64,000 nucleotides of DNA from Oscillospiraceae bacterium. Lineage in GTDB: Bacteria; Bacillota; Clostridia; Oscillospirales; Ruminococcaceae. Location of the stretch: the NCBI GenBank assembly GCA_018110925.1, contig JAGAZJ010000032.1:39234-103233 (forward strand), read 5' to 3'. This document shows positions 27,384 to 36,600 of the stretch, one piece after another (within the stretch, counting starts at the first letter, position 1; each line of letters opens with the position of its first letter). A program made the position numbers and the translations under genes. The notes under the pieces are model-generated. The model searched no databases. It saw only the letters and a program-made list of their open reading frames with translations, and was not told the origin of the DNA.

Positions 27384-28172
27384 CTATTTAAAGAATTCGT
27401 ACACCCTTTTGTTGAAATCATCATTCAGATATGCGGCATGACCCTCATCGGGGAATATATAACATTCACAGCCCAGCTTGTCGGCGATCTCCCGTGAGGC
27501 ATCGGGCGTGGTCATACTGTCTTTTTCTCCACCGAGCACCAGCACGGGGCATTTTATACGGTCAAGGCGGTCGTATATGTCAAGCGACAATATGGCTCTT
27601 GCATGGTCCGCAAACCTCTCGGGGCTCATGAACCTCACAAATCTCATCATGACCGGTATGATGCGGCGGTATTTCTTTATCTGTTCGTCCGTATACATCC
27701 GCTCATAGGTCCTGGTGAGTACAGCCTCTATATCACCTTTCTCTGCCCATGAGATCCATTCTCTGACACCCTCTGTCATCACCGGGTTTGTCTTTGCGGC
27801 GGTCACGCCCAGCACCAGTTTTTTCACAAGCTCGGGATGATACACCGCAAGATACTGGGCTATCATACCTCCCTGAGACACACCCAGCACATACACATCC
27901 GACAGTCCCAGCACCGTCATTGCCGCCGAAACATCATCAGCCATTGACCTGATATCCGCTCCCTCATCACGTCCTGCACGGCGGTCAAAGACATACACTG
28001 TGAAGTCCTTTGCAAAGCGCCTGTAAAAGAACGCCAGATTTGAGGCTGTGCTCCTCATATCCACGATGTTGAGTCCCGGTATCATCACCAGTACCTTGTC
28101 CCCTTTGCCGAACCGGGCATAATACATCTCTGCCCCCGACGGCAGTTTTACCGTGCAGTCATTTCCGGGCAT
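27384..28172 (-). CDS. Alpha/beta-hydrolase
   Basis: A 262-residue alpha/beta-hydrolase. The nucleophile elbow GVSQGG is near residue 100, the Asp of the triad in GGEKDSMTTPDAS near 215 and the His in DEGHAAYLND near 243. The oxyanion region is MIPGLNI. Substrate cannot be told; relatives include carboxylesterases and haloperoxidase-like enzymes. The start MPGNDCTVKLPSGAEMYY overlaps the stop of the TetR gene by one base, so both are co-transcribed and probably co-regulated. Confidence 0.85.
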   Translation of the reverse strand: MPGNDCTVKLPSGAEMYYARFGKGDKVLVMIPGLNIVDMRSTASNLAFFYRRFAKDFTVYVFDRRAGRDEGADIRSMADDVSAAMTVLGLSDVYVLGVSQGGMIAQYLAVYHPELVKKLVLGVTAAKTNPVMTEGVREWISWAEKGDIEAVLTRTYERMYTDEQIKKYRRIIPVMMRFVRFMSPERFADHARAILSLDIYDRLDRIKCPVLVLGGEKDSMTTPDASREIADKLGCECYIFPDEGHAAYLNDDFNKRVYEFFK

Positions 28173-28795
28173 CACTGTTTCCTCCTTTTGTACACACTTT
28201 TCCAGAACTCCGCCATTTTTATGAAGTCTCTCTCCATCTTGTCTATATCGGTCTTCCCTGCGCAGAAGCATTCCCACAGATACCCCTGTGATGCAAGATA
28301 TATGTCCCTGTACATCATTTCAAGATCAAGCCCCTCTATAAAGTCACGGGGTTCGAGTTTAAGAGCATCCGCCTGTCTTTCATATCCCGAATACTCGGCT
28401 ATGACTGCATCTATCCCCCGTCTCAGCTCGGGTTCCTTTTCATAGTATGCTCTCATCTGAAACATCGAAAGCTCGGGATATTTCCTCATAAGCTCCGCCT
28501 TGACCCTGAGCCCGCTGAGAAACACTTCAAAGAAATCACCCTTGTCATAACATCCCTGCTTCTTGAGCTCGTTGTGGGTGACCTTTGCACCGTATCCGAG
28601 CAGAAACAGATACAGCTCCTTTTTGTTCTTGAAATAATAAAAGAGCAGTGCCTTGCTGATCCCCGCTTCCAGAGCGATCTCGCTTACAGGGCTCTTTTTA
28701 TAGCTGTTCTGTGAGAACACCCTGAACCCTGCATTTATTATGGCATTCCTCTTTTCCTGCGGCAATGAAAAAAAGCTGTCGTTCATACCTATCAC
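28172..28795 (-). CDS. TetR-family transcriptional regulator
   Basis: A 207-residue TetR/AcrR regulator. The N-terminal helix-turn-helix is VSEIALEAGISKALLFYYFK near residues 37-56. The ligand-binding C-terminal domain is not recognisable beyond being helical. It precedes the hydrolase gene in one transcript. A perfect inverted repeat next to the -10 and a half-copy in the promoter spacer suggest that it represses its own operon; the inducer is unknown. Confidence 0.9.
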   Translation of the reverse strand: MIGMNDSFFSLPQEKRNAIINAGFRVFSQNSYKKSPVSEIALEAGISKALLFYYFKNKKELYLFLLGYGAKVTHNELKKQGCYDKGDFFEVFLSGLRVKAELMRKYPELSMFQMRAYYEKEPELRRGIDAVIAEYSGYERQADALKLEPRDFIEGLDLEMMYRDIYLASQGYLWECFCAGKTDIDKMERDFIKMAEFWKSVYKRRKQ

Positions 28796-28827
28796 CCCCG
28801 TGCCTGACTGCGGATATATCCTGTCTG

Positions 28828-28877
28828 CTGACCAAATCGGTCAGTTTTATTATACCACCGCTGACCGTTTTTGAGAA
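28828..28877 (-). promoter_or_regulatory. TetR-operon promoter with palindromic operator
   Basis: On the minus strand TTCTCA (28872-28877), 17 bases, TATAAT (28849-28854). Immediately downstream of the -10 lies a perfect inverted repeat CTGACC-AAATC-GGTCAG (28828-28844), and another GCTGACC half-site lies in the spacer (28860-28866). Arrangement fits autorepression by the adjacent regulator. Confidence 0.65.
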
Positions 28878-28887
28878 GACCCTTTTA

Positions 28888-28917
28888 CAAAAAAAGAGGG
28901 ACAGCACCGTGTCCCTC
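28888..28917 (-). terminator. Terminator of the tig-clpP-clpX-RNHCP unit
   Basis: On the minus strand GAGGGACA, a 6-base loop, TGTCCCTC, then seven Ts. It directly follows the RNHCP gene. Confidence 0.85.
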
Positions 28918-28924
28918 CTCTGTA

Positions 28925-29353
28925 TTACCATTTCAGCTCGCCGTCGCCGCCCATGAGCTTTGTCATCTCCTCTATCCGTTCAAGCGGGAACGGTGGGGAT
29001 GAAACGGGTCTCATAGCGATGGACATAAGCTTCATCGGGTTATCATCTGCGGCAACCCTGTTCGAGCTTATCGCTCCGCACACTCTGCATCGGTGTATCA
29101 GCGCCCACTCTCCGTTCTTTCTGACCCATACGGATATTGGCTCCATAACGCCGCCGCAGTCTGCTTCCCTGTCGCCGGGTTCTATATCAAGATGCTTGCT
29201 CGACAGGCAGTACGGACAGTGATTTCTGTGGTCGCTGCCTGCTCCCTCGGGAACTACCGTCCTGCCGCATACCCTGCACACGAATGTATCATTGCACGGA
29301 TTGTTCTTATAATAACCCTTTTCAAATGTTTTTCTCTTATTTTCCCTGTTCAT
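28925..29353 (-). CDS. RNHCP-domain zinc-binding protein
   Basis: A 142-residue basic protein with an RNHCP domain: two or three CxxC pairs (CRVCG at about 26, CPYC at about 47, CRVCG at about 89) around the signature sequence DHRNHCPYCLSSKH, likely zinc-binding. Relatives are widespread in Firmicutes and Actinobacteria; no function is established, although nucleic acid binding is plausible. A good GGAGG precedes the start. The 138 bases upstream hold a possible 13-codon ORF and two hairpins. Confidence 0.8.
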   Translation of the reverse strand: MNRENKRKTFEKGYYKNNPCNDTFVCRVCGRTVVPEGAGSDHRNHCPYCLSSKHLDIEPGDREADCGGVMEPISVWVRKNGEWALIHRCRVCGAISSNRVAADDNPMKLMSIAMRPVSSPPFPLERIEEMTKLMGGDGELKW

Positions 29354-29371
29354 TCGGGATACCTCCTGTGA

Positions 29372-29416
29372 AAGATCTGTAAACCGATCTTCCGGGAGGT
29401 CTGCGCAACCTCCCGG
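29372..29416 (-). promoter_or_regulatory. Two tandem hairpins in the RNHCP leader
   Basis: On the minus strand, first CCGGGAGGT/ACCTCCCGG (9 bp, 7-base loop, 29392-29416), then AAGATC/GATCTT (6 bp, 29372-29391). The first stem begins at the stop codon of the tiny ORF and each of its arms contains a GGAGGT or its complement. No T tract follows, so it acts, if at all, on translation or RNA stability. Confidence 0.45.
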
Positions 29417-29458
29417 TTACGCTACAATCCCCATATTGGAGATAAATGTATTAAACAT
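29417..29458 (-). CDS. Possible 13-residue leader peptide
   Basis: A short ORF with the peptide MFNTFISNMGIVA, starting 9 bases after a strong GAAAGGAG site and ending at the foot of the 9-bp hairpin. It lies between the clpX stop and the RNHCP gene. It could be a regulatory leader peptide or a small peptide product. Evidence is only the ribosome site and position, so confidence is low. Confidence 0.35.
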   Translation of the reverse strand: MFNTFISNMGIVA

Positions 29459-29491
29459 AAATCATTTCTCCTTTCGGATAAAGCCTGTGTA

Positions 29492-30760
29492 TTACTTTTT
29501 CTTCTTTGTCCCCTCGACGATAAGGGGCTTTGCACCCTCTGTCACGCAGGCAGCGGTGACAGTGACCTTCTCTATGTTCTCTGAGGGTGCGCTGTACATG
29601 GTGTCAAGGAGTATACCCTCGACTATGGCACGCAGACCTCTTGCGCCCGTCTTCTGCTTGATAGCCTCTCCGGCTATTGCCGTAAGGGCATCATCATCAA
29701 ACACAAGCTCTATGCCATCAAGCTCAAAGAGCTTCTTGTACTGCTTTACAAGGGCGTTCTTGGGCTCGGTGAGTATCCTTACCAACGCTTCCTCATCAAG
29801 CTCCTCAAGAACAGATATAACAGGCAGTCTGCCCACAAGCTCGGGCACAAGGCCGAACTTCACCAAGTCCTCGGGTGTGGCTTCCTTGAATATATTCTTG
29901 TCAAGCTCTGTCTTTGACTTTATCTGCGCACCGAAGCCCAGAGTTGTGGACTCACGGCGCTTCTTGATTATGTTCTGCAAGCCGTCGAACGCACCGCCGC
30001 AGATAAAGAGGATGTTCTTGGTGTTTATCTGGAGCGTTTCCTGATAGGGGTTCTTTCTGCCGCCGTTGGGAGGTACGTTTGAGACCGTGCCCTCGATTAT
30101 TTTCAGAAGTGCCTGCTGAACGCCCTCACCGCTGACATCACGGGTTATGGACACATTCTCGGACTTTCTGGCGATCTTGTCTATCTCATCTATGTATATG
30201 ATACCTCTTTCTGCAAGGGGTATGTCATAATTTGCCGCCTGAATGAGCCTTACAAGGCAGTTCTCAACATCGTCGCCGACATAGCCCGCCTCAGTAAGCG
30301 TGGTGGCATCGGCAATGGCGAAAGGCACCTGCAATACCTTTGCAAGTGTCGATGCAAGCAAAGTCTTACCCACACCTGTCGAGCCGAGAAGGATCACATT
30401 CGACTTCTGGAGCTCAACATCGTTATCGTCGTCATCGAGCGAATTTATACGCTTGTAGTGGTTGTAAACCGCAACAGCAAGAGCTGTCTTTGTGCTGTCC
30501 TGACCGATGACATAATCATCGAGGACCTTCTTTATCTCGGAAGGTCTGAGAAGCTCCAGCTTCTGACCTGCGGGCTTTCTGTCTGCACGGCCCGATCTGG
30601 ACGATGGCGAAAGTCCCGGGATATCCTCCTGGGTGAGCAGCTCATAACAGTATACCACGCACTCGTCACAGATGTTTGAACCTGTGCCGCCCGTGAACAT
30701 CCTGAGAGCCTGCTTTTCGCTCTTGCCGCAGAAGTTGCATCTTTTCAGCGTAGGAGGCAT
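29492..30760 (-). CDS. clpX: ClpX, ATP-dependent Clp protease unfoldase subunit
   Basis: A 422-residue AAA+ unfoldase that feeds ssrA-tagged and other substrates to ClpP. The N-terminal zinc domain has CNFCGKSE and CDEC. Walker A is GSTGVGKT near 124, Walker [12 protein letters not shown] near 188, and the pore and IGF-type loop regions follow. Normal length. It lies 61 bases after clpP, with an 11-bp hairpin in the gap. Confidence 0.98.
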   Translation of the reverse strand: MPPTLKRCNFCGKSEKQALRMFTGGTGSNICDECVVYCYELLTQEDIPGLSPSSRSGRADRKPAGQKLELLRPSEIKKVLDDYVIGQDSTKTALAVAVYNHYKRINSLDDDDNDVELQKSNVILLGSTGVGKTLLASTLAKVLQVPFAIADATTLTEAGYVGDDVENCLVRLIQAANYDIPLAERGIIYIDEIDKIARKSENVSITRDVSGEGVQQALLKIIEGTVSNVPPNGGRKNPYQETLQINTKNILFICGGAFDGLQNIIKKRRESTTLGFGAQIKSKTELDKNIFKEATPEDLVKFGLVPELVGRLPVISVLEELDEEALVRILTEPKNALVKQYKKLFELDGIELVFDDDALTAIAGEAIKQKTGARGLRAIVEGILLDTMYSAPSENIEKVTVTAACVTEGAKPLIVEGTKKKK

Positions 30761-30788
30761 AATATCTTCCTTTCTAGTCTATACACAA

Positions 30789-30815
30789 ATCACAGGAGGC
30801 TCTGCCCCCTGTGAT
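30789..30815 (-). promoter_or_regulatory. Hairpin between clpP and clpX
   Basis: A stem of 11 base pairs with one mismatch and a 3-base loop (arms ATCACAGGGGGC and GCCTCCTGTGAT on the minus strand). Weak T content follows (ATTTGTG), so it could be a partial terminator or an RNA processing/stability element setting the ratio of clpP to clpX. Confidence 0.45.
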
Positions 30816-30821
30816 GGGATA

Positions 30822-31418
30822 TCATCTATGCTCGATAACCTTGTCTATAAGACCGTATTCGAGAGCTTCCTCGGCAGTCATATAGTTATCTCTCTCGGTG
30901 TCACGCTCTATAACGTCGATAGGCTTGCCTGTATTGGCGGCAAGTATCTTGTTGAGCTTCTCCCTTGTCCTTACCATATGATCCGAATGGATCTTTATAT
31001 CGGTACACTGACCGGAGATGCCGCCGCCCGAGATAAGGGGCTGGTGTATCAGTATCTCTGAATTGGGAAGAGCAAAGCGCTTGCCCTTTGTGCCTGCGGA
31101 GAGCAGGAACGCACCCATTGAAGCCGCCATACCCATGCAGATAGTGGAAACATCGCACTTGATATACTGCATAGTGTCATAGATAGCCATACCGTCGGTT
31201 ATAACGCCGCCGGGGCTGTTTATATAGAACGAGATGTCCTTATCGGGATCCTGTCCTTCAAGAAACAGCATCTGAGCAATGATAAGGCTTGCGGTGACAT
31301 GGTTCACATCCTCCGAGAGAATGATTATCCTGTCGTTGAGCAGTCTGGAATAAATATCCATGCTGCGCTCGCCGCGGCTGGTCTGTTCTACAACGTAAGG
31401 GACCAAACTCATCTGCAT
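30822..31418 (-). CDS. clpP: ClpP, ATP-dependent Clp protease proteolytic subunit
   Basis: A 198-residue ClpP that forms the 14-mer serine protease barrel. The catalytic triad is visible: Ser in [15 protein letters not shown], His in [12 protein letters not shown] and Asp in [17 protein letters not shown]. It starts [19 protein letters not shown], chosen for the AAAGGA site upstream; a longer frame adds six residues. Between tig and clpX. Confidence 0.98.
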   Translation of the reverse strand: MQMSLVPYVVEQTSRGERSMDIYSRLLNDRIIILSEDVNHVTASLIIAQMLFLEGQDPDKDISFYINSPGGVITDGMAIYDTMQYIKCDVSTICMGMAASMGAFLLSAGTKGKRFALPNSEILIHQPLISGGGISGQCTDIKIHSDHMVRTREKLNKILAANTGKPIDVIERDTERDNYMTAEEALEYGLIDKVIEHR

Positions 31419-31456
31419 AAATTTCCTTTCTTTCAAATGTCCTCAAGCTCAGGCGA

Positions 31457-32737
31457 TCACTTTATAACAGCGTTGTCCTTAACGATCTTGCCTGCGTTCT
31501 TTACGAGTATATCTGCTGCGAGGTCGGCAGGGTTAACGATAGAGCGTACTCTGTCAACGCCTATGTTGTAACGCTTGGCGATAGCCTCAGCCTCTGCGGT
31601 CATCTCCTCGGGAGTTACCTGGAGCTTTTCAAGAGCAGCTATCTTTTCAAGAGCAAGACGTACCTTTACGGACTTCTCAGCCTGCTCTCTGAATGTCTCT
31701 CTGAACTTGTTCTCATCCATTCCGCTGAATGCGAGATACATATTCATATCGAGGTTCTGCTGTCTGAGACGGATGTCAAAGTCCTGAACGAGTCTGTCGA
31801 TCTCTTTCTCAAACATTACCTCGGGGATCTCGCCCTGTATCTTCTCAACAAGTGCGTCATATATCCTGTTCTCTGTAACAGCGTCAGCGTTTGCGGCAGC
31901 TCTTTCCTCGAGCTTCTTCTTTATATCAGCCTTGTACTCATCAAGAGTATCGAACTCGGAAACGTCCTTTGCGAACTCGTCGTCAAGCTCGGGGAGCTCG
32001 GTGGTCTGGATCTCGTTTATCTTTATCGCAAACTCGGCAGGTTTGCCTGCAAGCTCGGTCATCTGATAGCCCTCGGGGAAGGTAACGTTTATCGTGAACT
32101 CCTCGCCCTTGTTGTGGCCTGCGATCTGATCCTCAAAGCCGGGGATGAAGTTGCCGGAGCCGAGTTTGAGGTCAAAGCCCTTTTCACTGCCGCCGTCAAA
32201 TGCCTTGCCGTCCATGAAGCCCTCAAAGTCGATATTTACGGTATCGCCCATCTCAGCCGCTCTGTCCTCAACGGTGATGAGTCTGCCGTTCTTTTCCTGC
32301 TGACGCTTGAGCTCGTTCTCAACGTCTTCATCGGTAACTTCTCTTACAGCCTTCTCGACTTCTATGCCCTTATAGCCCTCAACAGTGATGTCAGGCTTTA
32401 CGGTGCATACTACCTTGAACACAACGCCGTCTTCCTTGGAAATGGAAGTAACGTCGATCTGGGGAGTGTCAACGAGGTCGAGCTTCTCTTCCTCGATAAC
32501 GGGAACAACGACCTCGGGAACGAGATCATTTATAGCATCATCATAGAAGCAGGTCTCACCGTAGAGCTTCTCTATCATCTTTCTTGTTGCCTTGCCCTTG
32601 CGGAAGCCGGGAACAGCTATTCTTCCCTTTGCCTTGCGGTATGCTTTCTCGATGGCATTCTCAAACTGCTCACCGCTGCCGGATATCTCCAGCTCGTAGG
32701 TATTTGCACCTGTCTGATTCTTGGATATAAGGCTCAT
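31457..32737 (-). CDS. tig: Trigger factor
   Basis: A 426-residue ribosome-associated chaperone. The ribosome-binding signature GFRKGKATRK is near 44-53. The FKBP-type PPIase domain (about 150-245) includes GDTVNIDFEGFMDGKAFDGG. The C-terminal part (about 250-426) forms the arms. First gene of tig-clpP-clpX, the standard order in Firmicutes. Confidence 0.98.
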   Translation of the reverse strand: MSLISKNQTGANTYELEISGSGEQFENAIEKAYRKAKGRIAVPGFRKGKATRKMIEKLYGETCFYDDAINDLVPEVVVPVIEEEKLDLVDTPQIDVTSISKEDGVVFKVVCTVKPDITVEGYKGIEVEKAVREVTDEDVENELKRQQEKNGRLITVEDRAAEMGDTVNIDFEGFMDGKAFDGGSEKGFDLKLGSGNFIPGFEDQIAGHNKGEEFTINVTFPEGYQMTELAGKPAEFAIKINEIQTTELPELDDEFAKDVSEFDTLDEYKADIKKKLEERAAANADAVTENRIYDALVEKIQGEIPEVMFEKEIDRLVQDFDIRLRQQNLDMNMYLAFSGMDENKFRETFREQAEKSVKVRLALEKIAALEKLQVTPEEMTAEAEAIAKRYNIGVDRVRSIVNPADLAADILVKNAGKIVKDNAVIK

Positions 32738-32793
32738 TTATAACATCCTCCATTGTATTTAAATACCATTATTCATAATAGCAATACTGTGTA

Positions 32794-32802
32794 ATTATAG
32801 CA
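32794..32802 (-). promoter_or_regulatory. Extended -10 promoter for tig
   Basis: TGC followed by TATAAT on the minus strand, about 57 bases before tig. No good -35 is seen at 17 bases, so the extended -10 would be the main element. Confidence 0.5.
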
Positions 32803-32913
32803 CATCTTCGGCTCAAATTCCACTGGTTTTATAGATTTTGTTTGTTTGCACAAATTCTCACGGCATCACAGCGCCGTTTTGGGCTATATCGCAAATATCT
32901 TTCATCGGTACCC

Positions 32914-33606
32914 TCATATCTCTGCTCTTTCACACAGTTCATACAGGTCACGCACCGTGATATCCTGCCCGAAATCGCCGCCCGTACCGTTTCTGTCTAT
33001 GAGCACGGAGGTACAGCCGAACCGCCCGGCGGCGGTGATATCCTTTTCCTCGTCGCCGATAAATATCATATCCTCAGCCCCTGCGCCGAAAAACGCCGCT
33101 GTATCCTCAAGCCCCTTGGGGTGGGGCTTTCTCATGCCGCAGGTGACAGAAGATGTATAAAGATCGAAATACGGCAGCAGCTCCTTTACATATTCCCTGT
33201 GCATATCATCGGGCATTGCCGCCGCCACATCGGTGAATGCCGCCGTCTTTACACCCTTGTTCCGCAGTATTTTCAGCACGGGTATGCTGTCGGGATATAT
33301 CTCGCTCACAAGACCCATCGCCTCAAAAAACACCCGTGCGATCCTTTCGTGATCGGCTTTCTGATGCCAGTGTTCGGTAACTGCCGAAAAGATGTATCCG
33401 GCATCATATTCCTTTTCACGATAGTTTATCCTCGGATTGAAGCCGTTCAGAAGCTCCAGCGAGAGTGCTGTCTCGCTCTCTGTCAGCCCGGGGCACAGCT
33501 TCCGCCGCACCGCTCCGAAACCGTCGGGATATCGGTCCGCCCAGCAATGGGGCATACCGATGTAGTGCATGAGCGTGCCGCCCAGATCAAACACCATGAC
33601 CTTCAT
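32914..33606 (-). CDS. HAD-superfamily protein with altered motif I
   Basis: A 230-residue protein with the haloacid dehalogenase fold. Motif I reads MVFDLGGTLM, so the second Asp of the DxDGT motif is Gly. Motif II is around AAFTDVAA, motif III Lys is in MRKPHPKG near 155, and motif IV is FIGDEEKDI near 180. The missing general acid/base Asp means ordinary phosphatase activity is doubtful; it might be a mutase-like or non-catalytic member, or carry a changed activity. GAGGGGG precedes the start. It follows the PFOR gene at 24 bases and is last in that transcript. Confidence 0.8.
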   Translation of the reverse strand: MKVMVFDLGGTLMHYIGMPHCWADRYPDGFGAVRRKLCPGLTESETALSLELLNGFNPRINYREKEYDAGYIFSAVTEHWHQKADHERIARVFFEAMGLVSEIYPDSIPVLKILRNKGVKTAAFTDVAAAMPDDMHREYVKELLPYFDLYTSSVTCGMRKPHPKGLEDTAAFFGAGAEDMIFIGDEEKDITAAGRFGCTSVLIDRNGTGGDFGQDITVRDLYELCERAEI

Positions 33607-33630
33607 GGCCGTCCCCCTCACAACGTCAGA

Positions 33631-36600
33631 TCAGCGGTTCTTCAGCTCCTCAAAGTGTTCCTTTGCGAGCCTTGCGCCCTCTGCAAAGAGCGATGCCGCA
33701 TTGTCGGGGAATGTGCGTCTGAGGGATGAGAAGCGCACTTCACCGTCAAGAAACTCTTCATACGGCATGGTTGGTTCCTTGGAATCGAGCATGAAGGGTT
33801 CTTTGCCCTCCGCCCTGTTTCTCGGGTCATAGCGGTAAAGGCTCCAGTATCCCGACTCGACCGCACGCTTCATCTCATCCTGAACCTTTGCCATGCCACA
33901 GCGCAGACCGTGGGACTGACAGGGGGCATATGCTATTATTATGCTTGGGCCGTCAAAGCTCTCGGCTTCCCTTATCGCCTTTATAAGCTGTGCGTTGTCC
34001 GCTCCCATAGCAACAGAGGCAACATACACATTGCCATAGGTCATGAGCATAGCGCCCAGATCCTTTTTCGGGCGCTTCTTGCCCGATGCGGCAAACTGAG
34101 CCACTGCGCCGAGCTGGGTCGCCTTTGACGACTGTCCGCCCGTATTGGAGTATATCTCGGTATCGACCACGAGCACGTTCACATTCTCGCCGCTGGCGAC
34201 CACATGATCCAGACCGCCAAAGCCTATGTCATATGCCCAGCCGTCTCCGCCGAACATCCAGAATGTCTTCTTGGCGAGCTGATCCTTATACCTGAGTATG
34301 GTCTCGGCTTCCTTGCCGCCCATCGCCGACAGCGCGCGGACAAGCGCCTGTGAAGCGGGCTTTGAGCGCTCAAAATCATCATATGTCTCGAGCCATTTAT
34401 CTATCGCAGTGTTCACGCCCTCATCAGTGCATATCTCACGAAGAGCGGTCACACGCATCTTTTGTGCCTCTCTCTGCTGTCTTACAGACAGCACCATGCC
34501 CAGAGAGAATTCCGCATTGTTCTCAAACAGGGAATTGGTCCACGCAACACCGTGACCGCATTTGTTCACCGTGTAGGGTATGCCCGGCATAGCAGAGCCC
34601 CATGCCTGTGAACAGCCCGTGGCATTCGCCCAGTATACCCTGTCGCCGTAAAGCTGTGTCAACAGCTTTGCATACGGTGTCTCTCCGCACCCTGCGCAGG
34701 CGGCGGAGAACTCCAGCAGGGGCTGGCGGAACTGACTGCCCTTGACCGTATATGCGTCGAACAAATCGTCCTTGTCCGAGAGCGAGAGGGCATAGTTCCA
34801 CGCACCGATATTATCCGGTGTATCATCATAGGGCTTCATGGTGATTGCCTTTTCCTTGGCTGGGCAAACGTTCACGCATGAGCCGCATCCCGTGCAGTCT
34901 TCCCTTGAGACCATGAGTGAGTAGTACATACCCTCTGCCTGCTTTCCCTTTGCGGGAACGACAGCCATATCCGCGGGAGCGGCGGCTTTTTCGCCCTCAT
35001 TAAGAAGATAGGGGCGTATCACCGCATGGGGACAAACATAGGAGCACTTGTTGCACTGCAGGCACTTGGTCGGATCCCACACAGGCACGGCTGTGGCGAT
35101 ACCTCTCTTTTCATAGGCAGTAAGACCCATATCCATAACGCCGTCTTCATAGCCCTTGAACATACTTACAGGCAGATCGTCGCCCTTCTGGGCGTTTATG
35201 GGGTCGAGTATATCCGTGACCACACGGGGAACATCACGCTTCGGTGCGGGTGCATCCTGCGCATCAGACCACGAAGCGGGCACATCTATCCTGACAAGCC
35301 CCTCCGAGCCTGCGTCTATCGCCGCAAGGTTCTTGTTGACCACTTCTTCGCCCTTGGCAAAGAAACGCTTGGTGCAGGCGGCTTTCATATAGCCCACCGC
35401 TTCCTCGACGGGTATTACGGGCATGAGGTGGAAAAATGCCGACTGCAAAACCATGTTGGTGTGTCTGCCGAGACCCAGACCCTCGGCTATCTTTATCGCA
35501 TCAATGACATAGAGCTTTATGCCGTTTCTTGCGATATATCGCTTCTCTCTTGCCGGGAGGTTCTTCTCCAGCCCCTCCATATCCCACGGGCAGTTTATGA
35601 GGAGCGTACCCCCGGGCTTTACTTCCTCGGCTATTTCATATGCCTTTATGTATGTCGGATTGTGACAGGCAAGAAAATCCGCCTGCTTTACAAAATATGA
35701 CGAACGTATGGGAAGGTCACCGAATCTCAGGTGAGATTTGGTCACACCGAAGCTCTTCTTTGCGTCATATTCAAAATACGCCTGTGCAAATTTCGTGGTG
35801 TGGGAATTTATTATATCCACCGTATCGTGGTTGGCACCGACCGTTCCGTCGCCGCCGAGACCCCAGAACTTACAGCTGACCACTCCGCCCTCGTTGAAGT
35901 AGAGCGGCGCGCCCTCGGGTAGAGACAGATGGGTAACATCGTCATTTATGCCGATAGTAAAGCTGTTTTTGGGCTCTGCCGCCTTCAGGTTCTCATACAC
36001 CGCCGCTATCTGTGCGGGGGTGGTATCCTTTGAGGACAGACCGTATCTGCCGCCGACAACCGTAATATCCCTGCCGAAGAGAGCCGTGCGCACATCCTGA
36101 TAGAGCGGCTCGCCCGCACTGCCCATTTCCTTTGTGCGGTCAAGCACCGCAACAGACTTGCAGGTATCGGGTATAGCACCTATGAAGCGCTTTATATCGA
36201 AGGGTCTGAAAAGATGCACCTGCACAAAGCCCACCTTTTCGCCCTTTGCGTTGAGATAGTCAACGACTTCTTCTATACAGGTGGAAACAGAGCCCATCGC
36301 AACTATCACACGCTCTGCATCGGCCGCGCCGTAATAGTTGAATACATGGTATTCTCTGCCCGTGACGGCGGATATCTTCTGCATATACTCTTCCACTATA
36401 TCGGGAAGCACTGCATAGTCGGTATTGTTTGCCTCACGCACCTGGAAGTATATATCGGAGTTCTGCACCGTTGCACGGACCATCGGGTGCTCGGGGTTGA
36501 GGGCATGAGCCCTGAACCTGTCAAGCGCCTCATAGTCCACCATAGAAGCCAGGTCATCATATGACATCTGCTCGACCTTGGTTATCTCATGCGATGTGCG

